NCBI GenBank assembly: GCA_039566865.1
Contig: CM076958.1
Span: 1,426,001 to 1,490,000 of the forward strand
Direction: 5' to 3'
Length of the DNA: 64,000 nucleotides
From: Aurelia coerulea
Lineage: Eukaryota > Cnidaria > Scyphozoa > Semaeostomeae > Ulmaridae
Shown here piece by piece: positions 20,929 through 33,569 of the stretch. The notes below the pieces were generated by a model, which saw only the letters and a list, made by a program, of their open reading frames with translations, ran no database searches and had not been told where the DNA came from. The translations under genes and the position numbers were made by a program. Positions within the stretch are counted from its first letter, which is position 1, and each line of letters begins with the position of its first letter.

Positions 20929-22227
20929 AAAGTCTTATAAGATTGAAGAGGGCACAACTATTTAAAGAAAACAGGCACCAATTTGGTCTTCGGCGCTCTC
21001 TGTTTCCTTTCGTGGCTGACTTGTTTTGCCCACCAGGACAACTTCAGAGCAGCTCAGTTTACGATTTTCACCCTTTGATCGAGTATTTCCATCTTTTAGA
21101 GGACGTGGAGACGTGGACATTTTCCCAACCACAGCTTTTAAGCTGTCACCCCTACTACCTATTTGTCACCGTTTTGGACCATGCAGGAAAGAGCCTGAAA
21201 CAGTGCAGGTTCACACCAACAAGGCCAAAAAGGTTACCGAATCTGATCCCCATTTCCAAGTACTGTATGAAAATTTCATTCAGGGGCGGATCTAGGAAAA
21301 ATTTTGAGGGGTGCTGAAGAGAGAACAATGAGGGGTCCGGGGGCGAAGCCCCCGGAAAAATTTTTGGTGACCACGCCCTTTACTCTCTTGGAAATGATGA
21401 CCACGCCCATAAATAGCCAGAAAATGCTTTATTTACCAGTTGAACGATTGGGTAGTTTGTTGCTCAAGCTTGATACGAGGAAATCTCTTTGAAATCCTAT
21501 GGAAGTATTCACGTAATTTTCTTTCTTTCCCGAATGAATAGTCGAAATATCCCATTGTTTCTTGATAAAAGATGATATGGTATGCAGAAATTTGTCTCAC
21601 ATGGTCTGAACTGCGTAGGCGGTTGATCTATCGTTTACACTATATTACACAAGAACAAAACAGAAGACGATAGAATTCATGATTCATGAACAACAATAGG
21701 CCTTAATGTCAAGGAACTCTGAAGCTGTCGCTGTGATCCCGGGTGTGATCCTCAATATTTCTAGGAATCATTAGCATCTGAAACTATAGCGAGAACCCCA
21801 ATAACCCAAAAGTGAAGCATAAACCATATTTTATCTCATCTTACCGTAACACGCCGTAACACCCGATCTTCCTTCTATCTGGATCTCCTCTTGTTCACCC
21901 CTTCCAGCCCAAAATTTGTAGTTGCAGTAAAATCCATTTCAAAAATCTTTGATTAACTCTTGTCCTTCTTATTTTGCTTTATCATCTTAGATTCCCATTC
22001 GAATTACTGTCTTCCAAATGCATCACACATTTGAGTTGTTTAGAACAGTAACTGAAGGCTGGCCACGCACATAGCTTAGGCCATTGGCGGGCAGCAAACT
22101 GCCCCGCCAAATTTTGGAAGGATAAACTTGGAAAGTATGATAATTTATCCCCCCACCCCTTCAACTGCTTTCTGTAATTCTTATGTCTATGTTGTAATGA
22201 AGCTCCCCCTGGTTAGTTTTATCCCCC

Positions 22228-23690
22228 CTTGATATGATATCGTAGACTAGCTACACTAGTCCCTCGATTTCGCTGTTGTTGTTGTTGCTGATGGCCAGCT
22301 CAATGAGGGACTAGTTGCCAGAGAGTGTCTCAAATCGGAATTTTCAGAACGAAAAACCGAATTGTAAATCTGATTGGAGCATTTCGGCTAAAACAATAGT
22401 AAATTTTTTTGTAGCCAATCAACTTTTCCTCTCTTTACTTATTTTTACTGGAAAACCTCCCTTTGAAGTAGAGGCCTGTTTGGTCTGAGTTTTTCAAGGA
22501 GAAGCAATGGCGACCGGCGCTGTCGTCGCAGCTTGATCGACCAGAAGCAAATGAAGCTGAAGGAATTTAGCCAGCCATTTGGCATGATAAAGTGGGCACT
22601 GGGAAGAGATATTTGTTTGTGCTCTAACAGGAAATGGCAAAATGTAATGCTGTTGCAATACTTGAGAGGCATTTTCAAGACAGCAGTGAGTGTCATTTGT
22701 CAGTACAAAACTGCAGTGTAGTGTAGGTGTAGGCCTACTCTAAGTTCAGGTTAGTAGTGATTTTTTCGTTTACATTTGGCTCGTGTATTTCAATTTCTAA
22801 TATTATCTAACTGCAAGCATGTTACTTCGCAATGTTGGACTGTTGTACTTTATCACCTTACAGTTGTTTTGGTTTGAATGCACTTGATTTGCCAAATGAA
22901 ACAATCTTTAGATATTTTAGTAAAAAAATGTTATGGTTTTTTGTGAACATGACTAAAAATCCCCAGGTACTTTTACTATGGAAGTTCCTTATGTGATCCA
23001 ACCCCCCCCCCCGTGTTTGGATCACATAGGGAAAGGAAAGGGTGATATAATTTTTTGCTTGTGATTTAACAAGTATTTGTTACTTCATCACATTGATGTT
23101 GATATCTTTAATCCATAGGGGTTTGTTTAAAGCAAGATACCTGCTTCATTATTATCAGACCTTGTACCAGGATGCATTTAGATGGCACTTTTCTTGGAGA
23201 GAGATTGTCTATATCACTTGGAGCAAATATAAAGGACAGTTCCTTTGAAAATTCCTTGCACTTCAGATACCACTTAACTGATTGCTAATGATAATGTATA
23301 ATGATGATGTAATGCCTAATCTTGTCAAATCTTTGATTCCTTTATCTTTGGTCACTCTGAACTCCTCTGAAATTTCAAATTTATGTTCACTGTCCATGCT
23401 CAATTTTGTCAGAGTCATAAACTGTCTAAAATTCTTTCAAATTCACATGAATAAAACTTGGTATCAATGTGTTGTTTTCTTGAGTCATATTTTGATGATT
23501 ACTGATCACAGCAGCAACAACAACCAAATATTAATTCCGTGGTCCGCGTTTTACGCATGTAGCGCTTATGAAAACGAGGCTATCAAGTTAGTCCGATTTC
23601 AGACACTGTTTGGCAACAAGTCTCTGTATTAGCGACAAATCAGTTCTAAGGAGCATACAGAGATTGTGTAGCTAGTCTAATGATATCGTA
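22228..23690. mobile_element. nested TIR element
   Basis: GATATCGTAGACTAGCTACAC at 22237 is mirrored by GTGTAGCTAGTCTAATGATATC at 23667-23688. Further in, TAGTTGCCAGAGAGTGTCTCAAATCGG is mirrored by CCGATTTCAGACACTGTTTGGCAACAAG. Interior frames such as 22533-22721 have no recognised domain. Confidence 0.55.
22987..23031. repeat. hairpin with C-tract loop
   Basis: CCTTATGTGATCCAA and TTGGATCACATAGGG are inverted arms around a loop consisting mainly of a C run. It is a short possible foldback. Confidence 0.7.
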
Positions 23691-24667
23691 GTATCATCGA
23701 GTTTGATTTCAGACACTGAAATCCCCCCCGAACAGCTCGGTTTCTTTGATGTTTCTGGATTTTCAAATCGCATGGGTGCTCCCGCCAAATCTGAGCACCC
23801 GTAGATGCGGCAAGGCTATTGGTTTATTCACTTCCACGGGTGCTCAAACTCGGATGATTTACAGGCCATGGGTGCTCTGTTGCGCTGGCTATAGAGAAGA
23901 CAATCGATTCCGAGTCCGCAAAGTGTAGGAAAGGTCAATCAGGGGGAGTTAAGACAGAAGAGTTTTGAGTTGTAATATCGACAGTGTGGAGGAGGCGAGA
24001 CGGGGGCTTGATAAAGCAGTGATAAATAACGTCGAGGAATGAAGGAATGCGGAGCTTCGGACAGCTCGCGAGCTTTCATTTTGTAGCAGAAAATTGTATG
24101 CATATTATTTTTGCAAATAATTCGATTGAAAGAGAAAAATGTTCAGTTAAAAAATCTGACGGGTGCTTGAGCACCCTTCGCGCCCCTCTAGATCCGCCAC
24201 TGGAAATTGATCTGCATTATTGCGCAATGTGGACCCTATGCAAGTATGTGTTCTTGGTTTTCAAGGTTCGTTTGAACATACTTGAATAAGATATTTGATC
24301 GTTGCATAAAGATTTAAAGATTTGCACTCTGTATGTGCGTCTTATCTGTGAAAGTCTTGGCAGTCTTTCTCTCTGTACTTAAGTACTGTGGAACCTTATT
24401 ATTGATAAAGCAAGTACTCCCCTCTATCACTGAGAAATTCGTGGCACTGCAACGTTAAAACGGGCATGTATCTGGAGCTAAATTCATCGGTGAAGGGCAC
24501 AATGGTGAGGTAGGCCTAATCCGAGCACTGCTTGAAATGATAAGCGTAGTGTAACTCTAATAATGGCACTGCTGACATAAAATTCGTAGTGTACAAGATA
24601 TGCAGAACTGCGTACCAAATTTTATCCATACCATGCCAAAAAGGTCAAACCTTTCATTGATTCATTT

Positions 24668-24931
24668 CATGAAGTCAAAATATCCAGGATTTCGAGCCTC
24701 TCGCGTTGCTTTATACCCCGAAAATGTATAAACCAGTTGCTATTCCGAAAGTAGCCCAAAATATTCCCAAGTTCCTGATAAAAATTACTAAACCTATTTC
24801 ATGAAGTCAAAATATCTAGGAATTCGAGCTTCTCGCGTTGCTTTATACCCCGAAAATGTATAAACCAGTTGCTATTCCGAAAGTAGCCCAAAATATTCCC
24901 AAGTTCCTGATAAAAATTACTAAACCTTCCT
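24668..24931 (+). repeat. 132-bp tandem duplication
   Basis: Units 24668-24799 and 24800-24931 begin with CATGAAGTCAAAATATC and end AAATTACTAAACC. They differ at only a few positions, so the duplication is recent. No coding meaning was seen. Confidence 0.9.
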
Positions 24932-25429
24932 CAAATATGAAGCAAAAGCTTCCTCCGACTTCCAACGGTGGAGTCTTGACTTCTTCTGAATTCTGAATAC
25001 GGATATAAGATATAACCCTTGCTGCGGATCTTTCTATGTAGCCAGTAGCCTCACTACACAAGAACTCTTCTCAACTTATATGCTTATCTCATTGAAGTGA
25101 ATTGATGTTGTTGTCGCTCCAGCAGTGAGTGCCTCGTTGCCAAATTCTTCTCAAAACGGCAAAAAATTTCTGCTGGGAACAATTCCCCGACCATTCAGGA
25201 TGCAAGACTTGAAATGACTTGATCGGATTGGTTGATTCTTCTTCAATTTAAACTTCCCGCCAAAGGCGAACGATCATGCGTATGATTGGTAGCCAGTGCA
25301 ATTCTATACACTTTATATCACTTGACCTGTGTCTGAGGCATCAAAGCTAAAAGCCAAAAACAAACTGAGTAAGAAGGATTCACTGCTAGCTACTGATCGC
25401 GATTACTTTTTGATTGGTTAATTTCAATA

Positions 25430-25873
25430 ATAGACCTTTTAGCTATTCTATAAAAGAGCCTGGATCGAACGTTATTTTTATACATTTTTATGTGCGACGT
25501 TCGATCGAGTGGCGATAGAGCTTCTATCACTATTGTGCACATTCGAAAATTCTACAAAATGTAGCAAAATAGCGTTCGATTCTGATTCTTTTCAGAATAG
25601 CTAAAAGGTCTATTGTGCATCATTCTTCTTTTTTCATTTACACTGGTATTTTGCTGTCAAAATCGCGAACATTTTTGATGCGCGCGACGGAGCTAGATAG
25701 GCCGACTTTAAAAATTCGCCACAATTGCAAATTCGAAAATTCTACAAAGGGCACTTTGTAGAATTTTCGAATATGCACAATATTGATAGAAGCTCTAACG
25801 CCATTCTGTCGAACCTCGTGTATAAAAATAACGCTCGATCCAGGCTCTTTTGTAGAATAGCTAAAAGGTCTAT
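25430..25873. mobile_element. TIR element(s) ending ATAGACCTTTTAGCTATTCT
   Basis: ATAGACCTTTTAGCTATTCT at the left is mirrored at the right end and also once inside, at 25595-25616. The inverted match continues through AAGAGCCTGGATCGA and GTTATTTTTATACA. A smaller internal pair (TTCGAAAATTCTACAAA) adds further foldback. This looks like two related MITEs, one inserted beside or inside the other. Confidence 0.65.
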
Positions 25874-26129
25874 TACGTTCATGCATGAATGTGAAAGAAA
25901 ATGAGCAGGAGTCAACTCAGTATTATCAGCAAACTATTTTCGCGGGTTTTTGCAGCTCAAGCCCAACCCCTTTTCATTTTGAATTTACTCAAAGCGGTCA
26001 AAACAAGGCAAATTCTTACGGTGCTTATTTGGGGCGACGCCGCTCTAGTGTAAATGTCTATTACATATTTACTCTCCTATGCAGAGGTAACCTAATTCTT
26101 GCATTGCAACATGACAGGAATCTCTGCAT

Positions 26130-26350
26130 TTAAAGGTATTACAAATTTTATCAGATTAAATGAGTTGAAATGAACTTTAGGTAATTTTCGGTAATTCTAC
26201 CGCTGAATTTTTTGATATCTTAACCATTTTCAAAAATACAGCACTTTTTTGTATTTCAATTTTTTTGAAACGTTATATAATATCTAAAACGTAAACAAGA
26301 AATATACCTTAGTAGACTATGGTTTTCTTAAAAATTCAACCAATTTTCCA
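26130..26350. mobile_element. partial X-family copy
   Basis: AATTCTACCGCTGAATTTT, followed by ATATCTTAACCATTTTC and a GGTTTTCTT motif, keeps the order of the X-family left half. The right half and termini are missing. Confidence 0.45.
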
Positions 26351-26581
26351 TTTTCCTCCATTAATTTTGAATTTATGATAGCTCTGATGTTTAGCTGGAT
26401 GCTTTTCATTAAAAGAATAATTGTGAATGTTGAAATTAATCAAGGAATGAAATTTATTTGAATAATGGCAGCAGCATGCAAGCAAAAATGATGAGAAACA
26501 AAGGGCGAATGAAAAGCAACGTCAGAAGCGCGCAGTCCCGTGGAAGAGAAACAACACAATGGGTGTGACTGTGTTCGCAAA

Positions 26582-27184
26582 ACAAGGGCAGATTTTGTAA
26601 TACAATAGCATGAGTTGCTTTTGTTGACACCTCAATTCAAAGCGATACGCGATCACAGACAAAGGAAATTCTCTCAACCAATAATTCAAAACAAGCAAAG
26701 CCGCAAAGTTTTTCTGAAACCCAGGTAGCTAGCTCACTCGTTGTGCATTCCAGAAACTGTTCTTAAGAGCAAACAAGAGCATGTATCGAAAGAAGAAGGA
26801 TATATCTAGACATCTACCTCGGGCATTTTATTTCTTTGATTCAAAAGCTGGGCAGTAAGTGTGTTAATTACACCCAAAAAAAAAGAGAATTGAATCGCCT
26901 CCCAATCGGCTTCTGGGCCAAAGAAATAAAATGCCCGAGGTAGATTTGTAGATGTATCCTTCTTCTTTCGATATGTGCTAATGTTTGCTCTTAAGAACAA
27001 TTTCTGGAATGCACAATTAGCGCGCTAGCTACTTGGGCTTCAGAGAAACTTTTACGGCTTTGGTTGTTTTGAATTTACGGTTGAGTGAATTTCCTTTGTC
27101 TGCAGTCGCTAATCGCTTTGAATTATGGTGTCAATCAAGCGCAGCTGTTGCTATTGTATTACAAAATCTGTAATCTGCCCTTGT
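26582..27184. mobile_element. P-family long-TIR element P1 (603 bp), 10-bp TSD
   Basis: The element begins ACAAGGGCAGATTTTG and ends CAAAATCTGTAATCTGCCCTTGT. It is flanked by TGTTCGCAAA at 26572-26581 and 27185-27194. The inverted arms are about 280 bp each, around a short centre, so almost the whole element is a palindrome. Other copies are at 62047, 62699 and, interrupted, 38822. Confidence 0.88.
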
Positions 27185-27194
27185 TGTTCGCAAA

Positions 27195-28395
27195 CGGTAT
27201 GTGGAGGCGTGCCTCACAAGACTCGTGCATCAGTAAGATGCCAACCGCAATTAATGCGAAACGCAACATGGATAATCTGTTGTTTTTCAAAAAGTGTTAT
27301 CACGTGCACACCTGATGCCGCACAATAGTGAAATATCAGATGTGTACATTTTAATTTTGTCATGAAATAAAAATCGCTCAGGAGCCTCTTCCAGAATACC
27401 AAGGTACTCTGCCAGAAGTGACCAGAAGCCAACTGAAGTTGAGGTTATAAGTTGCAAATATTTCAGCAGAAAATGTATTACCAACCCAAATTATACTGAA
27501 AATCGAAAATTCTACGCTCGTAAATTGAGCTTAACGCCAAGGCCACCAGCCTCCTGTGGTCTCTTTCCCAAACCCCTCATTTGGTTGGTCAGTTGCAGGC
27601 TCCACCTCCTGGTATTGCCTAGCCTGTTTCCAGCATCGTTTTCTTCCTGTCATATTCTGCTTCGTTTGCTTCGGTGTATCAAGATTTGTTGAATTTGATG
27701 CAGTCTTATTTATTGGCAATTTGTTCATCGTGAGTTGAAGAAAAATGACTGAAAATCAACCGGCAAGGCCCAATGACCGTTCTTATCTTCGGGATGTAAA
27801 TCGTTCCTTGGAGGGGTGGATGAAATTCTCTTTTGCAATTTTTGAACTCGAAAAGCTGTTTTATTGGTCCTCGATGAACTCGTCTGTAGCTATTCCATTC
27901 AATTGGTCTCTTATATTAACTATCTTTGCAGTGAAAATGACCTTACTTGCAAGATATCACAATTTCAACATCAATTTCTCATAACTTGTAGTTTTGCCAA
28001 GAGGCTTACTCATAAAAATGATAACCAAATATGCGCGAATGTCCGTTGCACCAAGGTGTCCGTTAGCAGATTTTGATCTTCACGAAAATGTCATGTGACA
28101 TTCATGATATCAATACAGGACATCGCCAAAAACACATAAGGTGTGGAATTATTTAAAGGTATTAGCATGAAGGGTGTTTTTGTTGTTTTGGCATTTCTAC
28201 AATGCACGCTATCTCATGTTTATTCCGTGTTCATTTAATCGGATGTCTTATGATGCAGGATGACGCATGTTCAGGCATGTTTGCTTAAATCCTGGCCGCA
28301 GCATTGTGCAAACACATCTCTTCCTGCAAACATATGAAACACGTCTACCGTAATTTGAAGGATGCCAGGAACACAACTGTCCATGAAAGGGCCGC
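27195..28395. other. non-genic interval
   Basis: Short open frames here (for example 27745-27984) have no splice context or recognisable domain. I see no repeat that I can delimit. Confidence 0.35.
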
Positions 28396-29335
28396 AGCAT
28401 ACAGTAGGTTAGGTTTCAGCCAAATCTTTAATTGGTGTGAAATTCCAAGATATGTTTCTTTGAATTGAATGGCTTGAGAGAAACATGTTTCTACTTTGTA
28501 ATAATTCTACCGTTGGACTTTTCAGAGAATTTGAATATTTTCAGTATCTTTGGGGCCTTCTCCTTTTTCAGGAATTCAAGAGAATTTGAAAACAACTTAA
28601 TACTATCGCAATTTCTAAACCTTTGGAGGAAGTATAAAATAATGATCAAGAAAACCGTACTTTATGCATGAAGTGAAAGTTCTTCACTCTTTTGGTTTAC
28701 GATTTAGAAATTTGATGATGTCACACCCACAAATGACTTGAAACATAAAATACTCTGTAGTCTCGTTTTGAAAATATTTATGATTTCTTAAAGAGGGGGG
28801 CTTTGGGGTTTCACGGGTTGCGGGTTTGACCAATTTTAGCCCTCGGGTTTCGGGTTTTGCGTCTAAATCGTGCGGGTTTTCGGGTTTTGAGATGCTCCAC
28901 GGGTTGCGGGTTTGGCCAATTTTGATGCTCGGGTTTCGGGATTTCTTTCAAAAATTCCAATGTTTTCGGGTTTTCGAAGTCATAAATTCCCTTTTAGTTA
29001 GCTGAGATCGAAAAACCAGCTTCCGAATGCTTGAAACGATGCACAGAGTGTCAATGAGAACGAAAATGTCGGAAATAGTCGAAGATTATTACCGAAAATT
29101 GAAATGTTGCGTTCCGAAGTGCAATTTCGGGTTTGGAATTTTTTGCTTGCGGGTTTTCGGGTTTTTGCTAATTTTGGTCCGGGTTTGCGGGTTCTAGTAC
29201 CCCCCAAAGCCCCCCTCCTTAAAAACCAAATGGTAGATTTGTTGCAAAGTGGAAAGTTTATTATAAGCCATTCAGTTCAAAGAAACGGATCTTCTAAATT
29301 TACACACACCTTTTTAAAGATTTGAATTCTATGCT
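28396..29335. mobile_element. X-family copy X5, interrupted by a G-tract element
   Basis: The left half runs from AGCATACAGTAGG to GATTTCTTAAAG, and the right half resumes with TCCTTAAAAACC and ends TTCTATGCT. Between them is the G/C-rich element 28795-29215. The terminal AGCATA/TATGCT and the internal order match the X family. The copy is diverged and no target duplication remains. Confidence 0.65.
28795..29215. mobile_element. G-tract element G3 nested in X5
   Basis: It begins GGGGGGCTTTGGGG and ends CCCCAAAGCCCCCC, with interior copies of CGGGTTTCGGGTTTT and GGGTTGCGGGTTT words. The flanks TTCTTAAAGA and TCCTTAAAAA resemble an eroded target duplication. Like G1, G2 and G4 it has homopolymer G termini and internal repeats. 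Confidence 0.75.
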
Positions 29336-29880
29336 GTCCAACAACAAAATCATTGTTTGCCTCCTTTGGCCACGTTTTTATGGAGGCTTCCAAGACAGTT
29401 CAGAGTACAACTTGTTTGTAAATGGTAGTGGTTTACTAGACCGACCGTGGTGGTTATGTGGTCACTATGTGCTGGCCAGAGGCGGCGCTATCCTCGAGAA
29501 AGTGGACAGTGGACAATTCCGTCCCAGTCCAGCCTCTGGCGTACCTTCAGGGGTGGTTTACTAGACGGTCACTGTTTATGGTGTTATTAGTGGGACCAAA
29601 TTACGTGAGTCACCAGAAGGTTCTCTTTGAAATGTGATCATTCCGAGCCCTCATTTAACTCAGAGAACACATACCCTATAGTGAGAGCAAGACGCAAAAT
29701 CAAAGTTAAACTCTTGGAAACAGGAAGATAAACCATAAACCTTCTGCAGTTTCTCCTATAGTCTTGTCTTAAATTAGATATCACCTGCAAATGCCCACGA
29801 ATAACTACAATTGAAGTGTTTTGCAAAGGAATTTTGCGTGATCGCTAATCCCAGGTTACATCTAATTTGAGACGGACTTT

Positions 29881-30040
29881 TACCCTATTCACAATGGCAA
29901 GCTAAACCAGTTTAATCTAACCCAGGTTATCGAATGGGGGCCATCTAATTGGTCAATCACACAAATTGAATGCATTTGATTGGTTAAGGTCTAACCTGGT
30001 TAGATAAAGCTGGTTTAACTGTGCCAATGTGAATGCGGTA
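29881..30040. mobile_element. 160-bp MITE
   Basis: TACCCTATTCACAATGGCA is mirrored at the right by TACCGCATTCACATTGGCA, and the inverted match continues through AACCAG and ATCTAACC. Flanking TTT on both sides may be a 3-bp target duplication. Confidence 0.75.
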
Positions 30041-30177
30041 TTTGTTTTGTTATTTCATCAGATTTCCTAGACGTAGGAACCGGTAGGGCACTGGGGGCAC
30101 GTGCCCCCAAGATTTTGCAATAAACAAAGAAATGCCCTTTCTATTTTCGAGAAGTGCCCTTTTCGCAACGCCCATTT

Positions 30178-30217
30178 CGTCTCCGTCCCAATATGACAAA
30201 GGCCCTGGGGACAAGCC
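30178..30217. repeat. half of a foldback repeat
   Basis: TCGTCTCCGTCCCAATATGA and the following GGCCCTGGGGAC match one arm of the hairpin at 57989-58081. Around it (30080-30270) the word AAGTGCCCTT and GGGCAC/GTGCCC pairs recur, so it sits in a larger unclassified repeat. Confidence 0.55.
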
Positions 30218-30774
30218 CCTTTTGCTTAATAAAAAAGTGCCCTTGAAGTGTCGTGCCCCCCAACCCCAAGTTTGAGATACTTCCTACTGCTCTGTCAGAC
30301 GTCAGACTTTATAAACCTGGCGCATTTCTTGGTACACTCATTCCTACTGCACTCAAAACGGCTCGAAACATGGACTAATAATGACGCTGTGGCTCCCAGA
30401 GTGCGCAGAGGCTTCATCGAGGGTCCTCAATAAACTTGAACAGTATGAACAATGTTAATTGAGTTATATTGAGCATTTCTCTTCAAAGAAATTAAACCGA
30501 GGATTTTGAGGGATTCGGATCGGTTGAGCGCTTTCACTTGAATTTTCATTTGTTTTTGTGTTATTGTCTGTTTTTAACATTCGTACCACAGTTGAAGAGA
30601 TCAAGCTCTGAGATCAAGAAAAGTTTGAAAAGTTCACCTTCTTTCACCACAATTCCAAGTTTGGCATTCAGAAGAAACAACTGCTATTTTTGGCTGTTGA
30701 TGCGCAGAAAGTCAAGAAGCTAAGGGGGCCTAATTTGAGGAGGAAAACATTTTTTGTTTGAAGAAGTTTGCTGC

Positions 30775-30808
30775 ATGGAAGAGAGAAAGAAGATGATACG
30801 AATGGACA
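30775..30808 (+). CDS. candidate first coding exon of the myosin light chain kinase gene
   Basis: An ATG in good context (GCTGCATGG) opens 11 codons, MEERKKMIRMD, and leaves one base at a strong donor, A|GTGAGT, at 30809. An in-frame TGA lies upstream at 30736. That phase is exactly what the exon at 43095 requires, and the join would read RMDSVDLEPLEEGD. This is inference: the exon is tiny, the intron would be about 12.3 kb, and other short exons could fit. RNA evidence is needed to accept it. Confidence 0.33.
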
Positions 30809-32671
30809 GTGAGTATAATTGTTTCAATATCACCATGTCACTCTGCGAAAAATTTTCATAATTGCTTGTCAGTTCGCTTGTGGATCGAAAATCGAGTTCT
30901 CTCTCAACTAGAAGTCTGCCTTGTTCCTTGAAGTCCTTGAATTTGTTCCTTTACCTTGTTCCTGCCTTGTTCCTTGAAGTCCTATGCTATGTTTTGTAGT
31001 TTCTTCAACTGCGTGTATGCACGCCGATATATGAGCTATATCGTTGGTTTGGTATTGATGCCATTTGTTGGTTAGTTACGCCTTTAGTTTTGCAAAAATT
31101 GAACAAATTCGTGAATCTTCTGAAAGTTTTACAACTGATGTGCGTCACAGTTGGTTTAGATTAATGGTTCTTTCCAGAGTTTCCTTGCAACTTTGCAACA
31201 AATGTTCCCCTAAATTTTGAGGCGAAATTTCCTGGTTGAGTAACAACTGTTGAGTATTGAAGCAGCAGCTGTTTTTAACTGATGTTTATTGTATCTACTT
31301 TGGGACAACGGTAGATGACGCTTCAAACAAGTGCTAAGCTGGGGCACTTACGTAGACTCAGATAAAACGCAAGAGTAGGGAAAAAGCAGTCTTCAGGAGC
31401 AACCATGCTCATATTAATTCCAATACTGTTCATATGCTCCAGTGTTGAGGTATTTCCCAAAACGTTTCTTGAAACATTCGTTGCATTTCGAAGCAATGAT
31501 GCAACACATTAGGCCACCAGCATTCCAAAGGATTGTATTCACAAAGAAACATTTATTGGTGTTTATGCAGAACCAGTCAACTATGAAACTCAATTAAAGT
31601 CAATTAACCACTTTGTTGTACCTGGAGAATAGAGGTATAAAATCTAGCCTGCGTGCATGCAGACTCTACTGATTTCTTTCAGGCAGCAAAGTGCATCAGC
31701 ATGTATTTAGGCCATCTTTAAAAATACAGTAGGGCTGCAATGCATCCTGTTTGCCTAAAAGCCGTTAACGGCGCAAATTACAGTATAGTCACTGTAGTTC
31801 AATTTATGATCAAAATTTAGTCCAGTTCAATGCGTTATGTTGAGCAGTACCAGGTCAAAATATTGTCAGATGAAATTATTTTGCAAGAAGTTATAATATT
31901 CAACGCTATCATGAAGTTGTAAATTACTTAGAAGCTGCAAACCAGCGTTGAAACGAGAAATATCTACGCTATAAATGTAAGATTGTAGTAGAAACTTAAC
32001 GATGGAGCTTTTGGGTACCATGGATATGTGGAAAGTGTATTATCTTCTTAGAATTTAATCAGCGTATGAGATTTCTTTGAAAATACAATGATTTATCGAC
32101 GATTGCAAAGATTCTCCGAAAAGGGCTTTCCAAAAAAACTTTCGAGATTCTAGGGAGTGATTTACCACTGGAATTTAAAGGGAATGTAAGCATATAAAAG
32201 TGGCTCAAGCCACTTGCAGTCAAATCCTAGCCTATCAGATATCAGTATTTGCCTTGCCGTTGATGTAGATCAATTACCCAAATATGGTGCGGCAAGTGTC
32301 ACCACCTGTTGTCCTTGCATGGCTATTTTTATGAAAGTCTAATATGTGCTAAGATTCCCTTTAAGTTGAAGAAAACATCATGTTTGCCTTGTATTGACGG
32401 ATGAAAGTTGTTGAAGATTGTAAGACACAGAAACGCACCTCAGCGACATCTACTCTCTATTATTAAGGGAGGAAGTTTCGTCTTGGTGGACTTTCTCAAA
32501 TCTCAGGCATGCAATGTTTACATTTTTCTTGCCAAGGCTGCAAGAAAGATCTGCAAAACAGTACTTTACAGGTATCCAGTGTCGGAAATATCAAGTTCAT
32601 TTTTTCGACTTGAATTTGAAAGTCACAGTTTTAAAAGTCACGAAGAAGCTTTGCAAGACCGATAAAGACTA

Positions 32672-33273
32672 CCGGGTGCGCCAAAATAAACCATGCACGT
32701 TTAGCAAGCCACAATAAATCGTACACTCGACCGATGTTTATGATTTATGAATTAATCGTTAGCAGAAAGCCTGAATTTGATACTGGAATTTGTTGCAAAT
32801 TTTTTTATTTTCAGTTTCTAGAGCTAGAAGCGAGTTTCCTAAAATCTTAGTTTTCGAAAACGCTGAAAGCGATAAAAAAACATCGATCAAGTTTTCTTAA
32901 TAATCGTCATGAATAGACAAAGAGAGAACTTGTTTGTGGTGACTTGCGATTTGGAAATCGACCAATTGTAATTTGCTGTACGAGAGTTCGTACTAAACCC
33001 CCAAATCACCCTGAAACGTTTTCTCTCTGTTCATTCATGTTGAAACTTTGAAGATTTGATCGACGTTTTTTGAGCGTTTTCAATGTTTTCGAAAACGAAC
33101 ATTTCAAGAAGCTCGCCTGTAGCTCTAAAAATTGAAACGAACAAATTTGCAAAAAGTCCTAGAATCTAATTCAGGCTTTCTGCTAAAGATTAAGTCATAA
33201 ATCTTCAAAATCGGTCTTGTGTACGATTTATTGTGACCTGCCAAACGTGCATAGTTTATTTTGGCGCACCCGG
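32672..33273. mobile_element. Z-family TIR element Z1 (602 bp), TA target
   Basis: The termini CCGGGTGCGCCAAAATAAAC and their complement are flanked by TA at 32670-32671 and 33274-33275. The inverted match continues through CACGTTT and CCACAATAAATCGTACAC. The copy at 37748-38353 has the same structure. TA flanks and length suggest a Tc1/mariner-related MITE. Non-coding. Confidence 0.85.
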
Positions 33274-33569
33274 TATTCTCCCTTGGTTTAGATTTTAATA
33301 CGACTCATAAAACCCTTGTAAACAAGATCTACTTTGATGTTTGTGTCGACTGCAGCTTCCATGCTACATCAGTTTAGCGTGGCTTGGCGTCCTGTAGCTA
33401 TGACGTCATATTCACAAATTGGATTGGATGAGATCGGATATAAGAGAAAAATGTGCCTGTTGGATCCATTTTTTGGAGATTCCGTTGTTAAGGATGCAGT
33501 TTATTAGGCTAAGCTTCTTACAAGCATGGCGGATAATCAGTATTTTCTAAGAATGGTGAAAATAAACAG

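Larger units (their letters stand above)
21281..24202. mobile_element. possible hAT-like element pair of ends (CAGGGGCGGATC / GATCCGCCACTG)
   Basis: CAGGGGCGGATCTAGG at 21281 and CTAGATCCGCCACTG ending at 24202 are inverted termini of a common hAT style. The intervening 2.9 kb holds G/C-rich words such as GGGTGCTC in both orientations near 23770-23880 and another nested element. I found no 8-bp target duplication, so the two ends may belong to different copies. No transposase was recognised. Confidence 0.5.
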
